This document shows positions 41,349 to 50,725 of a stretch of 64,000 bases of DNA, one piece after another. The DNA comes from Chryseobacterium turcicum (lineage in GTDB: Bacteria; Bacteroidota; Bacteroidia; Flavobacteriales; Weeksellaceae): NCBI RefSeq assembly GCF_021010565.1, contig NZ_JAJNAY010000002.1, positions 248,001-312,000 on the forward strand, in the 5' to 3' direction. The notes beneath the pieces are model-generated. The model saw nothing but the letters and a program-made list of their open reading frames with translations, was not told the origin of the DNA and searched no databases. The position numbers and the translations under genes are program-made. Position 1 is the stretch's first letter. Every line of letters begins with the position of its first letter.

Positions 41349-42544
41349 AAGAAGTTTTAAAAAACTACTCAGGAATTTTGCTTTTACTTGTGGGAATTAC
41401 CGTTGGAAGTATTATCGGTATTGTTGCTCCTCAAATCGTTGAGTACATAAAGCCTTTAGGTGATATTTTTCTTAATCTTCTTTTTGTAAGTGTCGTACCG
41501 CTTGTATTTTTTGCCGTTTCCAATTCTATTGCTTCTCTTGAGCAGGAATCGAAGTTTGGTAAAATTCTTCTGGTGATGTCTTTCACATTTCTTTTTTTCA
41601 TATTGATTGCGGCCATTTTTACAATCGGTGCCGTGTATCTTTTCCCAGTTTCATCGATCTCAGGAAGTACAGAATTGATTACTGAAGCCTCCAAAGAAGA
41701 AAATTGGGGTGATAGAATTGTAAGTTTCTTTACCGTAGGTGAGTTTACCGAATTGTTTTCACGAAAAAATATGTTGGCTCTTCTTATTTTTGCCTTCCTC
41801 ACAGGTTTTGCAGCCAGAAAATCCGGTGAAAACGGGAAACCTTTCAGAGTTTTTATTGCTTCAGGGTATGAAGTGATGAAAGAGCTTCTTTTAATGATTA
41901 TGAAAATTGCACCCATTGGTTTGGGAGCTTACTTCGCCTATCAGGTTGCCACATTAGGACCTCAGCTTTTTGGTTTTTATGCTAAACCGCTTGGTTTATA
42001 TTACGTCGCAGGGATTATCTACTTCTTTGTATTTTTTACACTCTATGCTTTTATGGCAAACGGACAAACCGGAATAAAAAGTTTCTGGAAAAATGCCATT
42101 CTCCCAACTTTAACAGCATTGAGTACCTGCAGCAGTTTTGCAACGATGCCCACCAATTTAGTAGCTGCATCAAAAATAGGAATTCCAAGTTCTATTGCTA
42201 ATTTAGTCATCCCGATTGGAACGACGTTGCATAAAAATGGTTCGTCAATGTCTTCGATTATTAAAATATATGTCGCTTTTCAGATTATCGGAAGAGATTT
42301 TTTCGAGCCCTCTAATCTCTTATTAGCTTTAGGAATTACTGTTTTTGTAAGTATCGTTGCCGGAGGAATTCCAAACGGTGGTTATATTGGTGAAATGCTG
42401 ATGATTTCGGTGTACAGTTTACCGCAGGAAGCCATTCCTGCAGTCATCATTATCGGAACTTTGGTAGATCCTTTGGCAACAGTTTTAAATGCTGTTGGCG
42501 ATATTGTAGCGGCAATGTTTGTCAATCGGTTTGTGAAGGTTTGA
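41345..42544 (+). CDS. Dicarboxylate/amino acid:cation symporter
   Basis: A 399-residue inner-membrane protein of the DAACS (SDF) family. It shows the multi-helix pattern with LALLIFAFLTGFAARKSG, the serine-rich re-entrant loop LTALSTCSSFATMPTNL, the PIGTTLHKNGSSMSSIIKIYVAFQI segment (the substrate and cation region, with HKNGSS in place of NMDGT) and the last loop DPLATVLNAVGDIVAAMFV. It imports acidic amino acids or C4 acids with protons or sodium. Preceded by a short overlapping upstream ORF and an AT-rich leader. Substrate choice cannot be fixed. Confidence 0.92.
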   Translation: MKEVLKNYSGILLLLVGITVGSIIGIVAPQIVEYIKPLGDIFLNLLFVSVVPLVFFAVSNSIASLEQESKFGKILLVMSFTFLFFILIAAIFTIGAVYLFPVSSISGSTELITEASKEENWGDRIVSFFTVGEFTELFSRKNMLALLIFAFLTGFAARKSGENGKPFRVFIASGYEVMKELLLMIMKIAPIGLGAYFAYQVATLGPQLFGFYAKPLGLYYVAGIIYFFVFFTLYAFMANGQTGIKSFWKNAILPTLTALSTCSSFATMPTNLVAASKIGIPSSIANLVIPIGTTLHKNGSSMSSIIKIYVAFQIIGRDFFEPSNLLLALGITVFVSIVAGGIPNGGYIGEMLMISVYSLPQEAIPAVIIIGTLVDPLATVLNAVGDIVAAMFVNRFVKV

Positions 42545-42610
42545 TTTTTTTTAACACGAATTGCACAAATTTTTTAGCACAAATCTTCACTAATGATTTT
42601 ATAGCTTAAT

Positions 42611-42665
42611 AATCTGCGTGACACTTTTTAATTTCTATCTCGCAGATTCTGCTGATTGAGCAGAT
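42611..42665. repeat. CTCGCAGATT-type dispersed repeat
   Basis: AATCTGCGTGACACTTTT...CTCGCAGATTCTGCTGATT: same family as at 12586-12656, again between convergent genes. Confidence 0.6.
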
Positions 42666-42666
42666 A

Positions 42667-43053
42667 TTATTCACTTCGCCTTACCTCTTCCAAGTTTTGA
42701 AGTTCTTCAGGAGTAAACAATCGATAATGAACTTTAAACGTTTTACCTAAAGGTGTTTCTAAAGAAAATCCGCCAGGTCCGAAACCGTCTAAAATATCTA
42801 ATGTAAAATGGGAGTATTGCCAATATTCGAAAAGGTCACGGTCAATCCAAAACTCGTGTCCGTTGATGGTTCCAATCATAGCATCATTCATTCTTGGAAA
42901 GTAGCCTCCTTTTTCGAAACATTGTGGCTGTGTACCTTCACAACATCCTCCTGCCTGATAAAACATCAAATCGCCATGTTTTTTCTCTAACTCCCAAATC
43001 AACTCGAGGGCTTTTTCTGTAACTGAGAGTCTGGATATTTTTTTTGTTTCCAT
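42667..43053 (-). CDS. DUF779 protein
   Basis: The 128-residue protein matches DUF779: ALELIWELEKKHGDLMFYQAGGCCEGTQPQCFEKGGYF, then GHEFWIDRDLFEYWQYSHFTLDILDGFGPGGFSLE. Paired cysteines (QAGGCCEGTQP) suggest metal or redox activity. DUF779 genes accompany acetaldehyde or other aldehyde dehydrogenase genes in many bacteria, and here it stands third after the aldehyde and alcohol dehydrogenase genes on the same strand. Between it and adhP there is a 267-bp spacer with a terminator, so it may be separately transcribed. Biochemical role unknown. Confidence 0.9.
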   Translation of the reverse strand: METKKISRLSVTEKALELIWELEKKHGDLMFYQAGGCCEGTQPQCFEKGGYFPRMNDAMIGTINGHEFWIDRDLFEYWQYSHFTLDILDGFGPGGFSLETPLGKTFKVHYRLFTPEELQNLEEVRRSE

Positions 43054-43272
43054 TATATTTTCATTTTATTGATTGGAATTAAAATTATTTTCATTCAAGT
43101 TTAACACAGTTTGTCATTCAGTAAAAATCTAATCTTAATTAAATTAAACAATCGTCCAAAATAGCTTCTTTGGATTTGTAAGTAATTGTTTCAATCCATA
43201 TTTTTTTGAGATTGCTTCGTCACTTCGCTCTTCGAAATAATAACTATGAGATTGTATTTATAAAGTTAAAAA

Positions 43273-43299
43273 AACCTGACAACATAAAATTGTCAGGTT
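43273..43299 (-). terminator. Terminator of adhP
   Basis: On the minus strand AACCTGACAA, a 7-nt loop and TTGTCAGGTT are followed by a T-run, 22 bp after the adhP stop codon. Its arms resemble the TGTCAGG core of the dispersed palindromes. Confidence 0.88.
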
Positions 43300-43320
43300 C
43301 CACTAAACTTCAATATACTC

Positions 43321-44358
43321 CTAGCTTGCAGAGCCAGCAATGTCTAAAACAATTCTGCCATCAATTTGTCCGGCTTTCATTTTATCGAAAACTTCATTAA
43401 TATCTTCCAGTTTTGCTGCCGTCACGGTTGCTTTTACCAAACCTTCGTTGGCAAAGTCTAACGCTTCCTGCATATCTTTTCTCGTTCCTACAATTGAGCC
43501 TCTTACGGTAATTCTTTTAAGAACGGTTTCAAAAATAGGAAGTTCAAATGAGCCAGGAGGAAGGCCATTGAGCGCAATGGTACCTTTTCTTCTGAGAACA
43601 TCAATCCCCTGTTTGAAAGCTATAGGAGAGACCGCCGTGATTAATGCCCCGTGCATTCCGCCGACTTCTTTATGTAAATATTTTCCAGGATCTGTGTTTT
43701 TTGCATTCACCACGAGGTCTGCTCCTAATTTTTTAGCTAACTCTAATTTATCATCTGCTACATCAATAGCTGCTACATGCATTCCCATTGCTTTTGCATA
43801 CTGCACTGCAACGTGTCCTAACCCGCCAATTCCTGAGATGGCAACCCATTCTCCGGGTTTTGTTTCAGTTTCTTTTAATCCTTTATAAACGGTTACTCCC
43901 GCGCAAAGAATAGGTGCAATTTCCAAGAAATTGGCATCTGATTTTAAGTGACCTACATATCTTGAATCTGCAATCACATATTCTGCGAAACCTCCATCTA
44001 CACTATAGCCACCATTTTTCTGAGCTTCACACAAAGTTTCCCATCCTGTGATGCAGTAATCACAACATCCACAAGCTGAATACAGCCAAGGAACTCCCAC
44101 TGCATCACCTTCTTTTACCTGAGCTTCCGGCCCACAAGCCACTACAATTCCTACACCTTCATGTCCAGGGATTAATGGCATTTTGGGTTTTGCAGGCCAG
44201 TCTCCGTCTACTGCGTGTAAATCGGTATGGCAAACACCACAAGCGATTACTTTTACCAATACTTCATATCTTCCGGGTTCTCTTACCGGAACTTCCATAA
44301 TTTTTAACGGTTGTCCGTAGCCTTGAACTACGGCGGCTTTCATTGTTTTTGGAATCAT
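43321..44358 (-). CDS. adhP: Zinc-dependent alcohol dehydrogenase
   Basis: The 345-residue enzyme has the catalytic zinc ligands Cys43 (CGVCHTD) and His66 in the GHEGVG motif, the structural zinc cysteines 96, 99, 102 and 110 ([17 protein letters not shown]) and the NAD-binding [17 protein letters not shown]. It is like E. coli AdhP (336 residues) and oxidises ethanol or other primary alcohols with NAD. It follows an aldehyde dehydrogenase gene and precedes DUF779, so the cluster converts alcohols to acids. The AraC-type gene divergent from the aldehyde dehydrogenase may control all three. Two repeats fill the space before it. Confidence 0.94.
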   Translation of the reverse strand: MIPKTMKAAVVQGYGQPLKIMEVPVREPGRYEVLVKVIACGVCHTDLHAVDGDWPAKPKMPLIPGHEGVGIVVACGPEAQVKEGDAVGVPWLYSACGCCDYCITGWETLCEAQKNGGYSVDGGFAEYVIADSRYVGHLKSDANFLEIAPILCAGVTVYKGLKETETKPGEWVAISGIGGLGHVAVQYAKAMGMHVAAIDVADDKLELAKKLGADLVVNAKNTDPGKYLHKEVGGMHGALITAVSPIAFKQGIDVLRRKGTIALNGLPPGSFELPIFETVLKRITVRGSIVGTRKDMQEALDFANEGLVKATVTAAKLEDINEVFDKMKAGQIDGRIVLDIAGSAS

Positions 44359-44513
44359 AGTTTTGCTTTTTATTTGGTTAGTTTTAAGTTGCTAATCGTT
44401 GTTCTTTTTTAGCGCAAAGATTTACTTTGGAACTGCATACTTTAAATGGGCAAAGAGTGAAGTCAATGAATTGATTCTGATAAAGCTTTTGCTGATTTTT
44501 ATTTGATATGCTT

Positions 44514-44564
44514 AATCTTATGAGCCTTGTCAAGATTTTGAACCTTGACAAGGCTCATAAGATT
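44514..44564. repeat. 51-nt palindrome, copy 3
   Basis: Arms of 21 nt around a 9-nt loop ATTTTGAAC; inner arms CTTGTCAAG and CTTGACAAG. It belongs to the same family as 12488-12520 and 13059-13091 but has longer arms, which continue into CTTATGAG/CTCATAAG. Confidence 0.9.
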
Positions 44565-44617
44565 CATAAGAATTCCTGCTCATCTAATTTTGGTAAGATA
44601 AGTGAGAAATAAGTCTA

Positions 44618-44750
44618 CTTTGCGTGAGGGATAGTAAGGGTCTCGCTGAAAGCGAGAGTGCGTAGCGAAGCGGAGTACCGAAACGAAGTGTAGCCCTGAA
44701 TAGCCCGACCGTTTTGCCCCGGCCAAAAGCCAAGGCAAACGGGCACGCCC
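44618..44750. repeat. GC-rich intergenic element, copy B
   Basis: It starts TTTGCGTGAGGGATA, includes TAGCCCGACC and ends GGGCACGCCC, as in copy A (13141-13286). It also contains the small hairpin TCTCGCTGAAAGCGAGA. It lies 14 bp after the stop codon of the aldehyde dehydrogenase gene and 53 bp from palindrome copy 3. Confidence 0.85.
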
Positions 44751-44764
44751 CTAGTATTTAAAAA

Positions 44765-46294
44765 TTAAAAGAATCCTAATTTGTTTTTGTTGTATGAAAT
44801 CAACATGTTTTTGGTTTGACGGTAATGATCTAACATCATTTTGTGGTTTTCTCTACCAATACCCGACTGCTTGTACCCTCCAAATGGCGCTCCTGCAGGA
44901 TATGAATGGTATTGATTGACCCAAACTCTACCCGCCTGAATCTGACGCGGTACATTGTACAGCTGATGCGCATCTCTCGTCCAAACTCCCGCTCCTAATC
45001 CATAAATAGTATCATTAGCGATTTTAATTCCCTCTTCTTCGTCTTTAAACGTTGTGAACGCCAAAACAGGTCCGAAAATTTCTTCCTGGAAGATTCTCAT
45101 TCTGTTGTTTCCTTTGAAAATAGTAGGCTGAATGTAGTATCCATCATCTAAACCTTCCCCAACATGGTTTACATCACCACCCACTAAAACTTCAGCCCCT
45201 TCTTCTTTACCCAATTTGATATAAGAAAGAATTTTATCTTTCTGAATTTTTGAAGCCTGAGCTCCCATCATCACCGTTTTATCTAAAGGATTTCCTACTT
45301 TGATTGCTTTTACTCTTTCGATAACTTTTGCAATGAAAGCGTCTGCAATATCTTCCTGCACCAATAATCTTGACGGGCAAGTACAAATTTCTCCTTGATT
45401 TAAAGCGAAAAGAACAGCTCCTTCAATCGCTTTATCTAAAAACGCATCATCTGCATCCATCACTGAACTGAAGAATACGTTTGGAGATTTCCCTCCTAAT
45501 TCTAAAGTCACCGGAATAATATTTTCTGTCGCATACTGCATCACCAAACGACCTGTCGCTGTAGAACCTGTAAACGCTGCTTTGTTCACCTTTGGATTGG
45601 TTACCAACGCTCTTCCTAATTCGGCTCCGAAACCATTAACGATATTGATAACTCCTGCAGGAAGTAAATCGCCAATTAATTCCATTAAAACTAGGATAGA
45701 AATCGGTGTACTTTCTGCCGGTTTTAAAACAACACAGTTTCCTGCTGCCAAAGCGGGAGCTAATTTCCAAACGGCCATAAGAATTGGAAAATTCCACGGG
45801 ATGATTTGTGCAATAACTCCTAAAGGTTCGTGAACGATTAATGAAACGGTATCTTTATCTAATTCGTTATGAGAACCTTCGTCGGCTCTGATGACTGATG
45901 CAAAATATCTGAAATGGTCAACAGCCAAAGGAATATCAGCTGCTAACGTTTCTCTTACTGCTTTCCCATTATCAATGGTCTCAACGGTTGCTATATATTC
46001 TAAATTCTGTTCAATTTTATCAGCTATTTTATTGAGGATAATGCTTCTTTCGGTAGAAGAAGTGTCTTTCCACGTTTGAAAAGCTTTCTCTGCGGCATTT
46101 ACCGCTAATTCTAAATCTTCTTTTGATGAATGTGCAGCCTGTGTAAAAACTTTTCCGTCAACTGGTGAAACCACATCAAAATACTGCCCGTTAACCGGTG
46201 CTGTAAACTTTCCGTCAATATAATTATTGTATTGATTTTTAAACTCTGGCCACTGTAAAGTGGTAGATGATTGTTGTTCTGTTACTGTGCTCAT
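44765..46294 (-). CDS. Aldehyde dehydrogenase (acetaldehyde type)
   Basis: The 509-residue enzyme has the general base Glu265 in [10 protein letters not shown], the nucleophile Cys304 in [11 protein letters not shown], and the NAD-binding PWNFP and FTGST motifs. The [10 protein letters not shown] sequence is that of the AldB/ExaC group, which oxidises acetaldehyde and similar aldehydes. It is the first gene of the cluster that continues with adhP and DUF779. An AraC-type regulator gene is divergent, 179 bp away. The enzyme is cytoplasmic, and its length is as usual (about 506). Confidence 0.94.
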   Translation of the reverse strand: MSTVTEQQSSTTLQWPEFKNQYNNYIDGKFTAPVNGQYFDVVSPVDGKVFTQAAHSSKEDLELAVNAAEKAFQTWKDTSSTERSIILNKIADKIEQNLEYIATVETIDNGKAVRETLAADIPLAVDHFRYFASVIRADEGSHNELDKDTVSLIVHEPLGVIAQIIPWNFPILMAVWKLAPALAAGNCVVLKPAESTPISILVLMELIGDLLPAGVINIVNGFGAELGRALVTNPKVNKAAFTGSTATGRLVMQYATENIIPVTLELGGKSPNVFFSSVMDADDAFLDKAIEGAVLFALNQGEICTCPSRLLVQEDIADAFIAKVIERVKAIKVGNPLDKTVMMGAQASKIQKDKILSYIKLGKEEGAEVLVGGDVNHVGEGLDDGYYIQPTIFKGNNRMRIFQEEIFGPVLAFTTFKDEEEGIKIANDTIYGLGAGVWTRDAHQLYNVPRQIQAGRVWVNQYHSYPAGAPFGGYKQSGIGRENHKMMLDHYRQTKNMLISYNKNKLGFF

Positions 46295-46473
46295 ATTAGT
46301 AAGTTTAATTTTTATCTAAAGCCAAATTACACACAGATAAGAGAATTGAATAGCACAATCCTACAAAAAAGCATTAAAATAATGCAGAGTTCTAATTTTT
46401 ATCGTTTCATTAACAAATAAATACTCAATTAATCTCTATATTTGAAAGAAGAGGTCTTGAAAAATGTTTAGAA

Positions 46474-47394
46474 ATGAATGATAACAAGTTTTTATTAAAT
46501 ACTCCTGAATTAAAGAAGGAAAACCAGCTTTTAAACTTGGTTGAAAATCAGACATTATTCAATCTCAACAATTGTGAATTTAGTATTTATGAAACACACA
46601 AGGCTGCTTACGACGTAAAACTGCATTTTGATAACATTGCATTTACCGCAATGCTGCGTGGTAAAAAGCACATGAAGCTCGAAAATAAGACCAATTATTT
46701 TGATTATCATCCCGGAGAAAGTGTTTTGGTCGCTCCCGGAGAAACCATGGTCATTGATTTCCCCGATGCTGATGAAACTCCTTCCCAATGCATTTCTTTA
46801 AGTTTGAACCCAGATTTTATTGAAACTTCTTTACATCACCTCAACTATAATTTTCCGAAAGTTGATGAATCCTCAACATGGAATTTACAACTGGATGAAT
46901 ATTTATTGTTTAATAATCAATCTTTGGCTTCTGCCACTAATAATATTATGAGAATTGCGATGGATGATAATTCGCAGAAAGACATTATGGCAGATTTTGC
47001 TTTAAAAGAACTATTAATCAGGCTGATGCAAACCCAGGCAAGAACTATGGTAGAAAAAAATATTGCAAAAAATAAATCAAGAATTGGTTTTGTGGTAGAT
47101 TATATCAAAACCAATATTCACCAAAAACTTTCTATTGACAGCATTGCGAAACTGGCTTATGTAAGCAAATCTAATTTCTTTAAAATGTTTAAAGACGAAC
47201 TGGGAACTTCGCCTAATGATTTTATTCTTCAGGAGCGCATTAACAGGGCAAAAGAACTTTTAGCATTAAATAACAGCATCAAGGAAACTGCCTTTCAAAC
47301 CGGTTTTTCTGATACCAATTATTTTACAAGGGTTTTTAAACAATTGGTGGGTGTAACTCCGAAAATTTATCAGAATCAACTTATTAGTTTTTAG
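46474..47394 (+). CDS. AraC family regulator of the aldehyde/alcohol genes
   Basis: The 306-residue protein begins with a cupin-like sensing domain (YDVKLHFDNIAFTAMLRGKKHMKL, PGESVLVAPGETMVIDFPDAD) of the AraC_N type, and ends with the AraC DNA-binding domain: KLSIDSIAKLAYVSKSNFFKMFKDELGTSPNDFI and IKETAFQTGFSDTNYFTRVFKQLVGVTPKIYQ. It is divergent from the aldehyde dehydrogenase gene with a 179-bp shared control region, and so probably activates that gene and adhP in the presence of an alcohol or aldehyde. The inducer is unknown. Confidence 0.92.
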   Translation: MNDNKFLLNTPELKKENQLLNLVENQTLFNLNNCEFSIYETHKAAYDVKLHFDNIAFTAMLRGKKHMKLENKTNYFDYHPGESVLVAPGETMVIDFPDADETPSQCISLSLNPDFIETSLHHLNYNFPKVDESSTWNLQLDEYLLFNNQSLASATNNIMRIAMDDNSQKDIMADFALKELLIRLMQTQARTMVEKNIAKNKSRIGFVVDYIKTNIHQKLSIDSIAKLAYVSKSNFFKMFKDELGTSPNDFILQERINRAKELLALNNSIKETAFQTGFSDTNYFTRVFKQLVGVTPKIYQNQLISF

Positions 47395-47420
47395 TTGTCG
47401 GTTGTCGGTTATCGGTTGTC
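47393..47420. repeat. GTTGTCG short tandem repeat
   Basis: Four 7-bp units close to GTTGTCG (one reads GTTATCG) directly follow the AraC gene, the first beginning at its stop codon. Confidence 0.7.
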
Positions 47421-47431
47421 GAAAATTACAA

Positions 47432-47456
47432 AAAGCATCCCAAATTGAGATGCTTT
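47432..47456. terminator. Terminator-like hairpin
   Basis: AAAGCATC and GATGCTTT flank a 9-nt loop between the AraC gene and the HMG-CoA synthase remnant; it could serve both strands. Confidence 0.65.
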
Positions 47457-47466
47457 ATTTATTATT

Positions 47467-47764
47467 TTATCCTTTATAAACGTAATACCTCGCTCCTTTC
47501 AACACAGGATTTTTCAATTCTACAGATTCTAAACCAAATCCGTTGTAATCAGGATTTACAGAATGTTCCAATTGTTTTCTATGAAGCTTTTCGTACGTAT
47601 CAAAATCAATAGCTAAACGATTTTTAAGGTTTTCAAATAAATCCCATTTTGCGACTACGCTTTTCCAGTTTTGCAGGTTCTATTCCTCTTTTTTCTGCTA
47701 AATCTCTAATTTCCAAATACAAAGAAGGCACATAATAACTCGCTGCCTCAATTCCAAAACTCAT
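47467..47764 (-). pseudogene. mvaS: Internally deleted HMG-CoA synthase gene
   Basis: Read on the minus strand, the first part encodes MSFGIEAASYYVPSLYLEIR followed by DLAEKRGIEPAKLEK, the N-terminus of hydroxymethylglutaryl-CoA synthase. It then runs into the enzyme's C-terminus in another frame (WKSVVAKWDLFENLKNRL ... YEKLHRKQLEHSVNPDYNGF ... GARYYVYKG). Nearly 350 codons between are missing. The junction CTGGAAAAG can be read both as the end of the first part (LEK) and as the start of the second (W-K-S), so the deletion probably arose between two copies of this short sequence. The frame stops after 43 codons. An intact copy is presumably elsewhere in the genome. Confidence 0.83.
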
Positions 47765-47862
47765 AATCGTCAAATTTTAAACTAATTTATAAAAGATGTT
47801 GTAAAAAATAGTGGAGAATCGTCCATTTTTTTGCTGATTACACAAAATTTCACTCATAAAAA

Positions 47863-47884
47863 AAGCACCTCCGAAGAAGTGCTT
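47863..47884 (-). terminator. Terminator of the M1 peptidase gene
   Basis: AAGCAC and GTGCTT around a 10-nt loop with an adjacent A-run (T-run on the minus strand), 20 bp after the stop codon. Confidence 0.7.
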
Positions 47885-47904
47885 AAAATAATCTGAATGC
47901 AGAT

Positions 47905-50415
47905 TTATTTAAAATTTTCAATTGCTTTATTAATTGCGTCAATTTGAGGATTGATGCTTGATGCATTTTGTGGATTCTGCTTAAGAAGTTCCATTTTCTT
48001 ATTGAGACCATCTTTTAACATCTGAGTAATCATCATTTTTACCTGTGGATTGTCGCCCATCTGGTCTTTAGCCTGACCCAAAATTTTAGTAATACTTTCT
48101 GTAGCTTTTAAATTATCTGAAGACATAATCCAGTTATACCCTTCTTCTGCCACTTTCCCTAATTCAGGATTCTGGAATTTCACGAAAGGATAAAATGCTG
48201 CAATCGAGGCAATATTTGCCATTTGTGAAGTCACTTTATTTTTAACCACAACAGGTAATAACTGAGTCATCATTTCTTCTGAAGCACCATCTAGTTCAAT
48301 TTTATCAGCTAAACCATTTACTTTTGAAGGGTCAACAGCAATAATTGCTGCCAAAGAATTTACTTTTACAGAATTGGAAACTGCATTTACACCTTTTTCA
48401 AAAATCGGCACATATTTTTTATCTTTCGTTTTTGCTAAAGCTGCAATTGCGGCGCCTTGAGCTAAAGTTTTAGGATCGTTAGATGCTAATTTTTCCACTT
48501 CACCTCCCAAAGCTTTCATTTGCTCAGAATTACTTAGATCCATTAACTCTAACGCTTTCATTCTTATTCTGAAAAAAGGATCTTTTATCGCTGCTGCCAA
48601 TAACTTTGTAGCCGCCGGATTTTTACCTACCTGATCTTTTATTGCATTTAAAGCGATGTATTTGCTTTTAAACTCTTTAGAATTGGTAAACTGTAATAAG
48701 TTCTGCTCAGGGGTTTTCGAATCGGTAACATCGGCTAGCAAAACTCCGTCTGCATTGATGTTAATTAAATCCGGATTTTTAGACGAATCGAAAGTGAATG
48801 TATTTTTTGCGGTAGCATTTGCCCATACATTATATCTTTTTGGCTTCCCATTATCATAAACATCAATCACTAAAGGAAATTCAAAAGGTAAATCCTGAGA
48901 TTGATTCAAAGTAACCGTAACCTGTTTTTTTACCGGCTCAAAAGTATAAGTATAGTTTAGTTTAGGGTTTCCGCTTCCAAAATACCATTGATTGAAGAAC
49001 CAATTTAAATCTTTTCCTGAAACTTTTTCAAATGACAATCTCAATTGATGTGCTTCGGCATTTTTGTATTCGTTGGTTTTAAGATAATCTGTAACTCCTG
49101 CAAAGAATGCATCATCACCCAGATAATTCCTCAACATATGAAGAATTCCACCTCCTTTCTGATACGTTACCAAATCGAAAACATCTTCACGAGAGCTATA
49201 ATCAAATCTTACCAAATTCTTTTTAAAATCTGATGGGTTGTGAATATAATGATTTACATCTTCCATCTGATGATAATCTGCTTGGTCTTTGCCATATTTA
49301 AACTCATTCCAAAGGTATTCAGAATAGTTGGCAAAAGATTCATTTACCGTAAGATTACTCCAGCTTTCTGCCGTAACCAAATCTCCAAACCAATGGTGAA
49401 ATAATTCATGAGCAATGGTGTCTTCCCATTTGTTTTCATCAATTAACTGTCCCGGTTTTTGAAGAATATCACTTCCATGAAGCGTTGCTGTGGTATTTTC
49501 CATCGCTCCGGAAACGTAATCTCTTCCTGAAATCTGCGCATATTTTGCCCAAGGATAATCGTAACCTAATTTTTTAGAGAAAAAATCAATCATTTCCGGT
49601 GTATTACCGTAAATCTGTTTTGCGTATGGTTCGTATGCTTTTTCGATATAATAATCTACAGGAATATTCTTCCATTTGTCTTTCACAACGGCATAATCAC
49701 CAACTCCCATGAAGAAAAGGTAGGTAGAATGTCTTTTATCCATCACCCAATGGTCGGTTCTTAAATCGTTAGATTCTTTTTTAGATTCTTTTAAAATTCC
49801 GTTTGAAAGCGTCACATATTTATCAGGAACCGTCATAAAAATTTCCTGAGTGGTCTTCTGATTTGGTTTATCAATGGTAGGAAACCATGCTGATGAAGAT
49901 TCAGTTTCACCCTGAGTCCAGATTTGGGTTGGCTTATCTGCATCTTTTCCTTGAGCATTGATAAAATAAAGACCTTTTGCATCATTAATCGCTGCACTTC
50001 CCTGTTGTTTCACTTCATTAGGACGAGAAGTATATTTAATGTAAACCGTATAATCCTGATTTCTTGTATACGTTTTATCTAAATTTATCTTTAAAACATC
50101 ATCTTTATAATCATACTTTAAAGGAGATTTTTTGCCGTTATTATCTAACGCGACTTCGTGAATCAGCATTCCTTTTGCATCGAGAACCAGCTCATTAGAA
50201 TCATAAAAATACGGAGAAGCTGTTAACCATTCTTCACCGCTCATCTGCTCTTTTTGATAATCAAAATTAACTTTAAGTTTGGTATGTTTAAGCTCTGTTA
50301 CTTTTGTATGGGTCGCTCTGTATACTTTTTCTCTTCCCGAAGTTTCTGTTTGTGCAGCTACATTTGTGGAGAATAAAACTCCCAGTATTGCAATAGATAA
50401 AATGGCTTTTCTCAT
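47905..50415 (-). CDS. M1 family aminopeptidase
   Basis: The 836-residue protein has a signal peptide (MRKAILSIAILGVLFSTNVAAQ), the exopeptidase motif GAMEN and the zinc site HELFHHWFGDL (His-Glu-x2-His, about residue 333) with the third ligand in NESFANYSE. The C-terminal third is helical with HEAT-like repeats (AAIAALAKTKDKKYVPIFEKGV). There is no T9SS sorting domain, so it probably stays in the periplasm or envelope. It removes N-terminal residues from peptides. It is alone, followed by a terminator and then the deleted mvaS remnant. Confidence 0.93.
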   Translation of the reverse strand: MRKAILSIAILGVLFSTNVAAQTETSGREKVYRATHTKVTELKHTKLKVNFDYQKEQMSGEEWLTASPYFYDSNELVLDAKGMLIHEVALDNNGKKSPLKYDYKDDVLKINLDKTYTRNQDYTVYIKYTSRPNEVKQQGSAAINDAKGLYFINAQGKDADKPTQIWTQGETESSSAWFPTIDKPNQKTTQEIFMTVPDKYVTLSNGILKESKKESNDLRTDHWVMDKRHSTYLFFMGVGDYAVVKDKWKNIPVDYYIEKAYEPYAKQIYGNTPEMIDFFSKKLGYDYPWAKYAQISGRDYVSGAMENTTATLHGSDILQKPGQLIDENKWEDTIAHELFHHWFGDLVTAESWSNLTVNESFANYSEYLWNEFKYGKDQADYHQMEDVNHYIHNPSDFKKNLVRFDYSSREDVFDLVTYQKGGGILHMLRNYLGDDAFFAGVTDYLKTNEYKNAEAHQLRLSFEKVSGKDLNWFFNQWYFGSGNPKLNYTYTFEPVKKQVTVTLNQSQDLPFEFPLVIDVYDNGKPKRYNVWANATAKNTFTFDSSKNPDLININADGVLLADVTDSKTPEQNLLQFTNSKEFKSKYIALNAIKDQVGKNPAATKLLAAAIKDPFFRIRMKALELMDLSNSEQMKALGGEVEKLASNDPKTLAQGAAIAALAKTKDKKYVPIFEKGVNAVSNSVKVNSLAAIIAVDPSKVNGLADKIELDGASEEMMTQLLPVVVKNKVTSQMANIASIAAFYPFVKFQNPELGKVAEEGYNWIMSSDNLKATESITKILGQAKDQMGDNPQVKMMITQMLKDGLNKKMELLKQNPQNASSINPQIDAINKAIENFK

Positions 50416-50442
50416 CCTTTTCTATATTATATTTTTTTAGAT

Positions 50443-50661
50443 TTATTTTTTAATTAGAATATCAAAAATATCATTGACTAATGTTTCGTAATCACCTTTT
50501 TTCAGCTGTTCTTTTGTTTTAGCGAACGCTTTTTTAAGTTCACTTTCCGGATTTTCGTCGTCGATAATTTCGATATCATTAATTCCTTTTACCTGAAGCA
50601 AAAGTTCTTTTAATTTTTCGACATCCGTATTTTCTTCAATGGTAATTTTAAGTGATTTCAT
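50443..50661 (-). CDS. Antitoxin-like small protein (orphan)
   Basis: The 72-residue protein resembles the antitoxin-like protein at 51024-51275: both begin with a strand K(I/S)(T/L)IxExxDV, then LLLQVKGINDIEII versus LLSQIKDIKSIEFF, and end with a helix carrying an LKKGDYETLV- or FEEGRFVEHS-like turn and a terminal (I)KK or RKK. The intervening segment differs in length. There is no toxin gene next to it; the RelE-like gene and its own partner lie directly upstream. It may be a duplicated antitoxin that lost its toxin, or a regulator of the neighbour. Similarity was judged by eye. Confidence 0.6.
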   Translation of the reverse strand: MKSLKITIEENTDVEKLKELLLQVKGINDIEIIDDENPESELKKAFAKTKEQLKKGDYETLVNDIFDILIKK

Positions 50662-50698
50662 AAGTGATAAGTAGAAATTTTGGGGTGGAAGTTACAAA

Positions 50699-50725
50699 AA
50701 AAGTGAAGTTTTAGGCTTCACTTTT
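50699..50725 (-). terminator. Terminator of the toxin-antitoxin operon
   Basis: AAAAGTGAAG and CTTCACTTTT flank a 7-nt loop. The hairpin touches the toxin gene's stop codon, which begins at its outer base. Confidence 0.85.

Noticed and set aside
43340..43888. 182-residue open frame on the plus strand
   Set aside because: It is antisense to adhP, whose zinc-binding and NAD-binding motifs are all present.
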